DNA of 5,655 nt from an uncultured Clostridia bacterium. Its GTDB lineage: Bacteria; Bacillota; Clostridia; Oscillospirales; Acutalibacteraceae. The notes beneath the pieces are model-generated. The model searched no databases. It was not told the DNA's origin and worked only from the letters and a program-made list of their open reading frames with translations. This document shows positions 1-5,470 of this stretch, piece after piece; within the stretch, counting starts at the first letter, position 1; each line of letters starts with the position of its first letter. The stretch lies in assembly GCA_946497265.1 (NCBI GenBank), contig CAMMKL010000147.1, positions 1 to 5,655 on the forward strand, read 5' to 3'. Position numbers and translations under genes: made by a program.

Positions 1-176
1 AGATCACCCCCACGGCGATGGAGCTGATCCGCTCCCTGAAGACACCCGTCTTCATTGACCGCCAGGTGATGGACGCCATCTGCTGGCCCGCCATCGACTA
101 CTGGCGCGGCGACGTTACTTTAGAGGAAGCCAAGACAAAGATTCAGCAAAATTTGGACACTTTAGAAACGCAATAA
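1..176 (+). CDS. C-terminal end of a probable ABC-transporter solute-binding protein (partial)
   Basis: The gene enters from the left edge and ends at a TAA at 174-176; 57 codons are visible, in the frame starting at base 3. The end reads IDRQVMDAICWPAIDYWRG and then DVTLEEAKTKIQQNLDTL. This resembles the C-terminus of family 1 extracellular solute-binding proteins of carbohydrate ABC importers, where a helix ending in an acidic or aromatic residue and 'G' is followed by 'T/S-LEEA...IQ..LD'. Such lipoproteins capture a sugar outside the membrane and deliver it to the permease. The signal peptide and ligand-binding core lie outside the window, so the family call rests on the tail alone and the substrate cannot be named. 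No further gene of an importer follows; a terminator stands 38 bases downstream, so this is the last gene of its unit. Another family with a similar helical tail is possible. Confidence 0.55.
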   Translation, partial: ITPTAMELIRSLKTPVFIDRQVMDAICWPAIDYWRGDVTLEEAKTKIQQNLDTLETQ

Positions 177-213
177 AATTCTAGAATTGGCATGCAATCT
201 CAATGTTTACGTG

Positions 214-252
214 AAACAGCCTCGGAATATATTTTATATTCCGAGGCTGTTT
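214..252. terminator. Perfect stem-loop, probable bidirectional intrinsic terminator
   Basis: Bases 214-231 are the exact reverse complement of 235-252, an 18-bp stem with a three-base TTT loop. The GC-rich half (CAGCCTCGG / CCGAGGCTG) lies at the base of the stem, flanked by AAA on the left and TTTT (250-253) on the right. It sits between the plus-strand gene ending at 176 and the minus-strand operon ending at 359, so it can stop both. The T tract is slightly longer in the plus direction (four) than in the minus direction (three), so it should act mainly on the solute-binding protein gene. Confidence 0.85.
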
Positions 253-358
253 TAACTTGGAGAAAAGTTTACTAATTAAAAATGTACACAAGGAAATGTA
301 AATGCTTTCGCCCGCTCGTTTCAGTGCGATAATTAAATATGAAAAGAAGAATCATACT

Positions 359-838
359 TCATTGGTTTTCGTTATGCAGGCAGTTATCAATGGCAATCAC
401 CATAGTGGTGAAAAAGGCCATATCCCGCTCGTCTGCAATATCCAACCGGTAAGCGTCTCCCCAGGAAAACCATTCCTTTTGGATGCTCCCAAGTGTTTGG
501 CCAGCGCACCGGATGGTAAAATCCATATCCCAGAAATCGCCTTCCAGCTCAAAGTTCCCGTACCCGCTCGATACCGTTAGCCGTGGTCGAAAAAAGCTCC
601 ATTCTTTCCGGATATCGGCACACAGGCAGCTTCCCGCATAGATCTCATAAGCAGGCAGCAGCGTGGGCAAACGCCGCTTGATGTAAAACAGTTCTTTCCC
701 CGCCATATTATACAGGTGGATTTTGGCCCCCAGGGTAAAAATTTCACTGCGCACCTCAAAAACAGGCTCTTGATTGACGTCGTATACACGATAGGTATCC
801 CCCAGAGAAAATACACGCTGTTTGATATAAAGGACCAT
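359..838 (-). CDS. LURP-one-related (YxjI-like) protein
   Basis: This 159-residue protein matches the LURP-one-related family (DUF567), whose fold is like the C-terminal domain of tubby and the phospholipid scramblases. That fold is a twelve-stranded beta barrel around a central helix. The family pattern is clear: YIKQRVFSLGDTYRVYD at 4-20, FTLGAKIHLYN at 34-44, YIKRRLPTLLPAYEIY at 52-67, a degenerate copy near 75-90, then GDFWDMDFTI (100-109), and IQKEWFSWGDAYRLDI at 119-134. These are about five copies of one basic-aromatic hairpin unit. A hydrophobic helix (about 140-153) closes the protein, as expected for the buried core helix. There is no signal peptide, so it is probably cytoplasmic or at the inner membrane face. 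The biochemical role of bacterial members is not established; lipid binding is suggested by the fold only. It starts at ATG behind AAGGAGGAAGG (841-851), 25 bp after the permease, as the last gene of the operon. Confidence 0.88.
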   Translation of the reverse strand: MVLYIKQRVFSLGDTYRVYDVNQEPVFEVRSEIFTLGAKIHLYNMAGKELFYIKRRLPTLLPAYEIYAGSCLCADIRKEWSFFRPRLTVSSGYGNFELEGDFWDMDFTIRCAGQTLGSIQKEWFSWGDAYRLDIADERDMAFFTTMVIAIDNCLHNENQ

Positions 839-863
839 CGCCTTCCTCCTTTAAAAAGCTTCC

Positions 864-1700
864 TTATTCCAGATTAAGCCTCTTTTTAAAGATATAGTTG
901 GTAACCAGGAAAAAGGCCACGCCCACAACGGCGTCCAAAATCATCATTCCCGGCATAACCGCATTGATCAATTCAAAAACCGGCGCAACACCCGCAGCCC
1001 CTTCTGCCGTAATTTCCACACTGCTGACAAGCCCATCTATTCTGGAGAGGAACGACGTCATAAAAAGCATGGAAGAGACGATTTGTATGACAATGCTGAT
1101 GCCGAAATAGCTGCCGATGGCGATCAGCGCCCGATGTTCACGAAATAATTGGCTAATCGCGATGGCGGTATAAATCTGTAAAATAGAAACCACCGCCGCG
1201 ATCAGAACGGAAGCTGCCGCAAGCCACAGGAATGCCTCAAACGAAGTACCGAACAGCCTTCTGCTTTCCTCCCAAAACCGGGAAAATCCTTCCCAAAACT
1301 CTCCATAAAAGCGCGATTCCCGTAGGAACAGCAGAAACACAGATGCCAACGTGACAAGGATGCTGAACAGCTCCCAGATAACCGCCACAATCAGCTTACT
1401 GCAGATCAAGGAACTGGTTTTTACAGGCAGGGTAAACATTAGGTACCCTTCGTCCCCGGTCAGGTTCTTATAGAACCGCTGGATGGTGATGACCAGCGTC
1501 ACGATAAAAAGGGAAAAAATCACCACTATATAAACAAAAAGCAAGATAGAGCGCAAGGTGGTGATCACAGAGTTTTCCCCACCTACATTAGGCCCCATAA
1601 AAAGGCCGTTGAGCAGCGCAAGAAAAAGCATGGCCAGGAACAACGGTAGAAATATGCGGGCCGTTGCCTTAAATTCATATTTAATCAGTTTTCTCAGCAT
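864..1700 (-). CDS. ABC-2 type transporter permease, six membrane spans
   Basis: This 278-residue membrane protein is the likely partner of the ATPase encoded just upstream. Hydrophobic stretches lie near residues 16-36, 50-73, 102-126, 156-182, 190-216 and 249-272. A basic, amphipathic N-terminus (MLRKLIKYEFKATAR) precedes the first span, as is usual for ABC-2 type exporters. Between spans 2 and 3 the loop RFYKNLTGDEGYLMFTLPVK (75-94) is typical of the permeases found with YtrA-type GntR regulators in Clostridia. An acidic, aromatic loop (127-155) separates spans 3 and 4. The start codon overlaps the ATPase stop by 7 bases (ATGCTGA), with GGGAGG (1708-1713) seven bases upstream, so translation is probably coupled. 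The substrate is unknown. Since one permease and one ATPase are present, the transporter is probably a homodimer of each. Confidence 0.85.
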   Translation of the reverse strand: MLRKLIKYEFKATARIFLPLFLAMLFLALLNGLFMGPNVGGENSVITTLRSILLFVYIVVIFSLFIVTLVITIQRFYKNLTGDEGYLMFTLPVKTSSLICSKLIVAVIWELFSILVTLASVFLLFLRESRFYGEFWEGFSRFWEESRRLFGTSFEAFLWLAAASVLIAAVVSILQIYTAIAISQLFREHRALIAIGSYFGISIVIQIVSSMLFMTSFLSRIDGLVSSVEITAEGAAGVAPVFELINAVMPGMMILDAVVGVAFFLVTNYIFKKRLNLE

Positions 1701-2392
1701 CTGAATACCTCCCGGAACAAAGCGTCTACCGATTTGCCCTGCCCTTCCCGGATATCGTCTACCGAGGAAGTGAGCGTCACCTTTCCGTTGCAGATAAACA
1801 CCACGTCGTCCAACACCCGCTCGACATCCGCAATCAAATGGGTAGAAATGACCACAGAGGCGTTTTCGTTGTAGTTTGTAATGATGGTGTTCAGGATATA
1901 GTCGCGCGCCGCAGGATCCACGCCCCCGATGGGCTCGTCAAGTAAATAAAGGTCTGCGTTCCGGCTCATGACCAAAATAAGCTGTACCTTTTCTTTCGTC
2001 CCCTTCGACATGGTCTTGAGTCGGTCGCGTACATTGATGTTCAGGCGGCGCAGCATTTCAAACGCTTTGGCCTTATCAAAATTGGAGTAAAAATCCCCAA
2101 AGAAGTCTATCATATCCCGCACACGCATCCAATTGTTCAGATAGGTACGTTCCGGCAGATAAGATACCTGCAGTTTGGTTTCAAGCCCCGGTTTTTGGCC
2201 GTCCACCAATATTTCGCCCTGCGACGGCACCAGCAAGCCGCTTGCCAGCTTGATCAGCGTGGACTTTCCGCTTCCATTCGGCCCCAACAACCCAATGATC
2301 CGGCCGCGCTCAAGCGAAAACGTCACGTCGTCGAGCGCCCGCAGGTAACCGAAGTGCTTGCTTAAATGGCTGCATTGTAAAATCGGCTGCAT
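1694..2392 (-). CDS. ABC transporter ATP-binding protein (YtrB-like)
   Basis: This 232-residue protein is a single nucleotide-binding domain that would energise the adjacent permease from the cytoplasmic side. Visible motifs are Walker A GPNGSGKS (37-44), a Q-loop region with SYLPE (77-81) where Glu stands at the usual Gln place, Walker B DLYLLDEP (147-154) with its catalytic Glu, D-loop GGVDP (156-160) and the switch His in STH (185). The signature motif is degenerate: MSKGTKEK (128-135) instead of LSGGQ. This is a known feature of the YtrB-like and related exporter ATPases rather than damage. The length is normal. It starts at ATG four bases after the repressor stop, and its Shine-Dalgarno AAGGAGGGG lies inside the end of the repressor gene (about 2402-2411), which suggests coupled translation. 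The B. subtilis ytr operon responds to cell-wall antibiotics; a similar role here is inference. Confidence 0.93.
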   Translation of the reverse strand: MQPILQCSHLSKHFGYLRALDDVTFSLERGRIIGLLGPNGSGKSTLIKLASGLLVPSQGEILVDGQKPGLETKLQVSYLPERTYLNNWMRVRDMIDFFGDFYSNFDKAKAFEMLRRLNINVRDRLKTMSKGTKEKVQLILVMSRNADLYLLDEPIGGVDPAARDYILNTIITNYNENASVVISTHLIADVERVLDDVVFICNGKVTLTSSVDDIREGQGKSVDALFREVFRC

Positions 2393-2396
2393 CTTG

Positions 2397-2765
2397 TTAT
2401 TTCCCCTCCTTCATTGCCTGCTCCAACAGGGATACGGTTTCTTCTTTGGAATAGCCAAGCTGCTGCATACGTTCAAAAAATGCCTTGATTTGTTCCTTCG
2501 CCAAACCGATTTTTACCGTTTGTATCATCCCCTCATCTTCCGTGATGAATCTGCCGCTGGTGCGTTGTGAATAAATCAAACCGCCGCGCTCCAGTTCCGA
2601 CAATGCCTTCTGCATGGTATTCGGATTAACGGACGCCTCGGCCGCCAGATCCCGTACTGGTGGCAGCTTGCTGCCTGCGGGGTACCCGCCGGAAACAATC
2701 CGCAACTGTATCTGTTCCATCAATTGCAGATAAATGGGGCGATCGGATTTCAGCTCCCACTCCAT
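2397..2765 (-). CDS. GntR-family transcriptional regulator, YtrA subfamily
   Basis: This small repressor has 122 residues when read from the ATG at 2763-2765. The winged helix-turn-helix spans about residues 9-75: RPIYLQLMEQIQLRIVSG, then KLPPVRDLA (33-41), the recognition helix region SVNPNTMQKALSELE (45-59) and the wing GLIYSQRTSGRFI (62-74). The short two-helix tail (about 81-118) is the YtrA-type dimerisation part; the larger effector-binding domains of FadR or HutC types are absent. An in-frame GTG at 2772-2774 would add three residues, but it overlaps the Shine-Dalgarno, so the ATG is preferred. It is the first gene of the operon with the ATPase, permease and LURP-one protein. YtrA-type regulators normally repress their own operon, and a palindrome over the promoter fits this. 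The inducer is unknown. Confidence 0.92.
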   Translation of the reverse strand: MEWELKSDRPIYLQLMEQIQLRIVSGGYPAGSKLPPVRDLAAEASVNPNTMQKALSELERGGLIYSQRTSGRFITEDEGMIQTVKIGLAKEQIKAFFERMQQLGYSKEETVSLLEQAMKEGK

Positions 2766-2773
2766 GGAATCCA

Positions 2774-2779
2774 CTCCTT
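2774..2779 (-). promoter_or_regulatory. Ribosome binding site that decides the GntR start
   Basis: On the minus strand AAGGAG is followed by eight bases (TGGATTCC) and then ATG at 2765, an ideal distance. The alternative GTG start begins with the last G of this same motif, so no ribosome binding site would be left for it. Confidence 0.75.
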
Positions 2780-2787
2780 CGTTTCTG

Positions 2788-2809
2788 TTGTACTATTATG
2801 ATAATACAA
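2788..2809. promoter_or_regulatory. 22-bp near-palindromic operator, probable YtrA-like repressor site
   Basis: The sequence TTGTACTATTATGATAATACAA pairs with its own reverse complement at 18 of 22 positions: only two symmetric pairs fail (2793/2804 and 2797/2800). It covers the -10 box of the repressor promoter, so a bound dimer would block RNA polymerase. Assignment to the GntR protein encoded directly downstream is inferred from position and from the autoregulation usual in this subfamily. Confidence 0.7.
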
Positions 2810-2826
2810 TCACACAAAATTGTCAA
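2798..2826 (-). promoter_or_regulatory. Sigma-A type promoter of the GntR-ABC-LURP operon
   Basis: On the minus strand TTGACA (2821-2826, full consensus) is separated by 17 bases from TATCAT (2798-2803, five of six). The start point would fall about seven bases further, giving a short leader before the ribosome binding site at 2774-2779. The -10 box is inside the 22-bp palindrome. Confidence 0.8.
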
Positions 2827-2867
2827 TTGTAAAACTCGTTTATTCTGTTTTCTTTATGGAATCCATA

Positions 2868-3689
2868 TTACGGAAGCCTCTCATCTTTGCTTGGCAGAAG
2901 CCTTAAATTGCGTTCGATCACCTCCGGCGGCCGCCAGCCGAACGCGCGCCCGGTCAGCCTGGCCGCATCCCCCGTCCGCAGGAAAGGGATCCTCCCCTCC
3001 TGAAAAGGCGGAAAATCGGTTTCCTTCACGCCCCGGTTGAGGGTACAAACCTCTTGGCAGCGGTCGCAGCCCCACACAAGCTCCCCTTTTTGGACAAGGG
3101 CGGCTTCCTCCCCGCTAAGCGTCCCCTTTTTTTGCGTCAGATGCGAAAGGCATCGGCTTTTTTCCATCTTTGATCCGGTTAGCGCCCCGCCTGGACAGGC
3201 AGCGCGGCAGCGGCCGCAATGCGGACAGGTTTGCACCGGTTGTTGTCCGGCGAAAAGAGGCAAATCGGTAACGATCTCTCCTAAAAAAACCCAGGAACCG
3301 TATTCCGGCGTAATCAGCAGGCCGTTGTCCCCAACAATCCCCAGCCCGCACATTGCCGCAGCATACACCTCCGGAATCGGGGAATTGTCTACAAACGGCT
3401 CAAAAGCATAGCCTGCAAACGCCTCGGAAAGGCGGCCCGCCGCCGCACGCAGCACGGGAAGCAAAACGGAATGGTAATCCGGCACAACGGCATAATACGA
3501 CACATTGCGCAAAGGTTCCCGGCTGCGGTATGGAAAGGCGGCGCACAGGACGGAAGCCGCCTTTTCCGGAATACGCGCCTTCGCACGGCAGGAAAGCAGG
3601 CGCCCCGCAAGAGGGTTAAAGTCGCAGGCACCCCAAAGCCGCACCCCGCAGCCTTGCAGCAAGGAGTCCAGCCTTTCCCGATTTTCCAT
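2868..3689 (-). CDS. Epoxyqueuosine reductase (QueG)-like double [4Fe-4S] cluster protein, short form
   Basis: The 273-residue protein resembles QueG, the cobalamin and [4Fe-4S] enzyme that reduces epoxyqueuosine to queuosine in tRNA. The N-terminal part carries VDNSPIPEVYAA (100-111), whose Asp101 matches the proposed catalytic Asp of QueG, then GLGIVGDNGLLI (115-126) and GSWVFLGEIVTDLPL (131-145). The ferredoxin part has Cys155, 158, 161 and 165 (CPHCGRCRAACP), Cys180, and Cys208, 211 and 215 (CDRCQEVC), enough for two clusters. Compared with the roughly 380-residue E. coli enzyme it lacks the C-terminal HEAT-like tRNA-binding region, and 'GDNG' replaces the 'GKN' usual in QueG. It may therefore be a related reductase with another substrate. 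No other queuosine gene is visible. Start ATG follows AAAGGGGGA (3698-3706). No terminator is seen in the 102 bp before the GntR gene. Confidence 0.82.
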   Translation of the reverse strand: MENRERLDSLLQGCGVRLWGACDFNPLAGRLLSCRAKARIPEKAASVLCAAFPYRSREPLRNVSYYAVVPDYHSVLLPVLRAAAGRLSEAFAGYAFEPFVDNSPIPEVYAAAMCGLGIVGDNGLLITPEYGSWVFLGEIVTDLPLFAGQQPVQTCPHCGRCRAACPGGALTGSKMEKSRCLSHLTQKKGTLSGEEAALVQKGELVWGCDRCQEVCTLNRGVKETDFPPFQEGRIPFLRTGDAARLTGRAFGWRPPEVIERNLRLLPSKDERLP

Positions 3690-3719
3690 CTGTATTTTCC
3701 CCCTTTCCTTGTTATTCTT

Positions 3720-3749
3720 ATTGTAACATACGCCCGTCCTACTTTACAA
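3720..3749 (-). promoter_or_regulatory. Promoter of the QueG-like gene
   Basis: Minus strand: TTGTAA (3744-3749, four of six to consensus), 18 bases, TACAAT (3720-3725, five of six) preceded by TGT, giving an extended -10. The ATG of the QueG-like gene at 3689 lies about 30 bases downstream of the -10. Confidence 0.6.
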
Positions 3750-3771
3750 CTTTCCTTCTTTGTGCTACAAT
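3743..3771 (+). promoter_or_regulatory. Promoter of the HxlR-malic enzyme operon
   Basis: Plus strand: TTTACA (3743-3748, five of six), 17 bases, TACAAT (3766-3771, five of six) with TGC before it, an extended -10. It predicts an untranslated leader of roughly 65 bases to the TTG start. Its -35 box occupies the same bases as that of the divergent QueG-like promoter. Confidence 0.7.
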
Positions 3772-3831
3772 ATACGACAATTTCTAAGAAAAATAGAGCG
3801 GCTACTGAAAACTGTGCCTCTACCGCTTAAA

Positions 3832-3837
3832 AGGGGG
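3832..3837 (+). promoter_or_regulatory. Ribosome binding site supporting the TTG start of the HxlR gene
   Basis: AGGGGG within AAAAGGGGG lies six bases before TTG at 3844. The reading frame stays open upstream to an ATG at 3760, but that codon lies within the predicted promoter and has no suitable ribosome binding site. No comparable site precedes the internal ATG at 3952. Confidence 0.65.
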
Positions 3838-3843
3838 ATTGTT

Positions 3844-4275
3844 TTGAAAAAGGATAAAAAAGAAAAGAAGGCTAAGGAAAAGAAGGCAAAAAAGCTCTTG
3901 GAACCAGCAAAGGCCAAAGCAAGCGAAGAAAAAAACAGCGAGGTTGGCGCAATGGAACGAGCTTTGCCGCAGGCAGACCCGCTCGCTTATGCGCTGGCAA
4001 CCGTAGGCGGAAAATGGAAATTGCGCATCTTGTGGGCGCTCTCCTCGAAAAAGGGCCGCCGCTATGGAGACATCAAACGGGACATCCCGGAAATTACCGA
4101 TATGATGCTCAGCCAGAGCCTGCGGGAACTGACGGCGGACGCGCTCGTGGAGCGCACGCAATACCAGGAAATCCCTCCCCGCGTGGAATACGCGATCACC
4201 GCCAAGGGCCTGGAAGCCCTGCCCGCCATAGAGGCGTTGATCAAATGGGCTAACAAACGATTGGAGGAACTGTAA
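3844..4275 (+). CDS. HxlR-family winged-helix regulator with lysine-rich N-terminal tail
   Basis: From the TTG at 3844 the protein has 143 residues. The HxlR (MarR/DUF24-like) domain spans about 44-143: ATVGGKWKLRILWAL (52-66), RRYGDIKRDIPEITDMMLSQSLREL (72-96) with the recognition helix, and the wing VERTQYQEIPPRVEYAIT (102-119), all close to the family pattern. Ahead of it, residues 2-30 are almost only Lys, Glu and Ala (KKDKKEKKAKEKKAKK and on), an extension most family members lack; it may add non-specific DNA contact. The Cys usually found just before the first helix is absent and the whole protein has no Cys, so thiol-based redox sensing as in HypR or YodB is unlikely. An internal ATG at 3952 would remove the tail. 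One base separates its stop from the malic enzyme start, so the two are cotranscribed. It may also control the divergent QueG-like gene. Confidence 0.87.
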   Translation: MKKDKKEKKAKEKKAKKLLEPAKAKASEEKNSEVGAMERALPQADPLAYALATVGGKWKLRILWALSSKKGRRYGDIKRDIPEITDMMLSQSLRELTADALVERTQYQEIPPRVEYAITAKGLEALPAIEALIKWANKRLEEL

Positions 4276-4276
4276 T

Positions 4277-5446
4277 ATGGCAACCAAAGAAGAAGCGCTG
4301 CGGCAGCATTACGAATGGAAAGGAAAGCTGGAGGTGGTTTCCCGCGCCGCCGTGACCAACAAGGAAGAGCTCTCCATCGCCTACACCCCCGGCGTGGCCG
4401 AGCCGTGCCTGGCAATCCGGGACGATTATCAAAAATCCTTTGAGCTGACCCGCCGCTGGAACATGGTGGCGGTCATCACCGACGGCACCGCCGTGCTGGG
4501 CTTGGGCGATATCGGCCCCGAAGCCGGCATGCCCGTGATGGAGGGAAAGTGCGTCCTTTTCAAGGAATTCGCAGGCGTGGACGCGTTCCCCTTATGCATC
4601 CGCTCCAAAGATGTGGACGAGCTGGTTCGCACCATCTACCTGATTTCCGGCAGCTTTGGCGGGATCAACCTGGAGGATATTTCCGCGCCACGCTGCTTTG
4701 AAATTGAGCGCCGCCTTAAGGAACTGTGCGATATCCCCGTTTTCCACGACGACCAGCACGGCACCGCAGTAGTGGTGGCCGCCGCCCTGCTCAACGCCTT
4801 AAAGGTAACGGGGAAACAGAACGGGGAAATCCGGGCGGTCATCAATGGAGCCGGTTCGGCCGGAATCGCCATCGCCAAACATCTGATGAACATCGGCCTC
4901 CGGCATCTGACCATGGTGGACCGGTTCGGTATCCTCTGTGAAGGCATGGAGGAACTCAACCCCGCCCAGTCGGAGCTTGCCAACGTGACAAACCGCAGCC
5001 GTCAGCGCGGTACATTGGCCGACGCGATGAAGGGCGCCGATCTTTTCATTGGGGTTTCCGCGCCCGGCATTGTCAGCGAGGATATGATAGCGAGCATGGC
5101 AAAGGACCCGATCGTCTTCCCCATGGCCAACCCGGTTCCCGAAATCCTGCCGGATCTTGCCAAAAAGGCGGGCGCCGCGGTGGTGGGAACCGGCCGTTCC
5201 GACTATCCCAACCAGATCAACAATGTCCTTGCCTTCCCGGGCATTTTCCGCGGCGCTCTGGATGTGCGCGCTTCCTGCATCAACGAAGAAATGAAGGCGG
5301 CGGCCTCTCATGCGATTGCTTCCCTGGTTTCCGACGAAGAGCTCAGCCCTGAATATATCCTGCCCCAGGCGTTTGACCGCCGGATCGGACCGGCTGTAGC
5401 GAAGGCGGTCGCTGAGGCCGCTAAGAAAAGCGGCGTCGCGCACTGA
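4277..5446 (+). CDS. Malic enzyme (oxaloacetate-decarboxylating malate dehydrogenase), short form
   Basis: The 389-residue protein is complete and of the short bacterial type, without the phosphotransacetylase-like domain of E. coli MaeB. It converts malate to pyruvate and CO2 with reduction of NAD(P), in the cytoplasm. Catalytic and metal-binding features are visible: Tyr36 in AYTPGVAEPC, Lys91 in MEGKCVLFKEFAGVDAFP, the metal ligands in NLEDI (131-135) and HDDQHGTA (157-164), the Rossmann loop INGAGSAG (189-196), Asp215 at the end of the second strand, NPVPEI (285-290), and GTGRSDYPNQINN (304-316) with LAFPGIFRGALD after it. NAD versus NADP use cannot be decided from these residues. Start ATG lies one base after the HxlR stop; GGAGG (4263-4267) within the HxlR end serves it, so translation is likely coupled. 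It may supply pyruvate and reducing power, or run towards malate in fermentation. Confidence 0.95.
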   Translation: MATKEEALRQHYEWKGKLEVVSRAAVTNKEELSIAYTPGVAEPCLAIRDDYQKSFELTRRWNMVAVITDGTAVLGLGDIGPEAGMPVMEGKCVLFKEFAGVDAFPLCIRSKDVDELVRTIYLISGSFGGINLEDISAPRCFEIERRLKELCDIPVFHDDQHGTAVVVAAALLNALKVTGKQNGEIRAVINGAGSAGIAIAKHLMNIGLRHLTMVDRFGILCEGMEELNPAQSELANVTNRSRQRGTLADAMKGADLFIGVSAPGIVSEDMIASMAKDPIVFPMANPVPEILPDLAKKAGAAVVGTGRSDYPNQINNVLAFPGIFRGALDVRASCINEEMKAAASHAIASLVSDEELSPEYILPQAFDRRIGPAVAKAVAEAAKKSGVAH

Positions 5447-5470
5447 CCGCGAAGCCTCAGGAGAAAAGCC

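Noticed and set aside
254..358. Possible small RNA or regulatory site in the AT-rich gap between terminator and LURP-one gene
   Set aside because: Only a short direct repeat (AAATGTA twice) is visible; there is no convincing promoter or stem-loop.
302..580. Plus-strand open frame of 92 codons with AAGGAA about seven bases upstream of its ATG
   Set aside because: Most of it lies antisense to the LURP-one gene, whose protein matches a known family; the plus frame has no recognisable pattern.
1694..2392. Degenerate ABC signature SKGTKEK as a sign of an inactive ATPase
   Set aside because: Walker A, Walker B with catalytic Glu, D-loop and switch His are intact, and such variants of the signature are common in YtrB-like ATPases.
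2855..2867. 13-base palindrome TATGGAATCCATA beside the stop of the QueG-like gene
   Set aside because: The possible stem has only five to six pairs with almost no loop and no T tract follows, so it is not a credible terminator.
3760..3843. N-terminal extension of the HxlR protein from ATG 3760
   Set aside because: That ATG lies within the predicted promoter and upstream of the likely transcription start, and has no suitable ribosome binding site; TTG 3844 is better supported.
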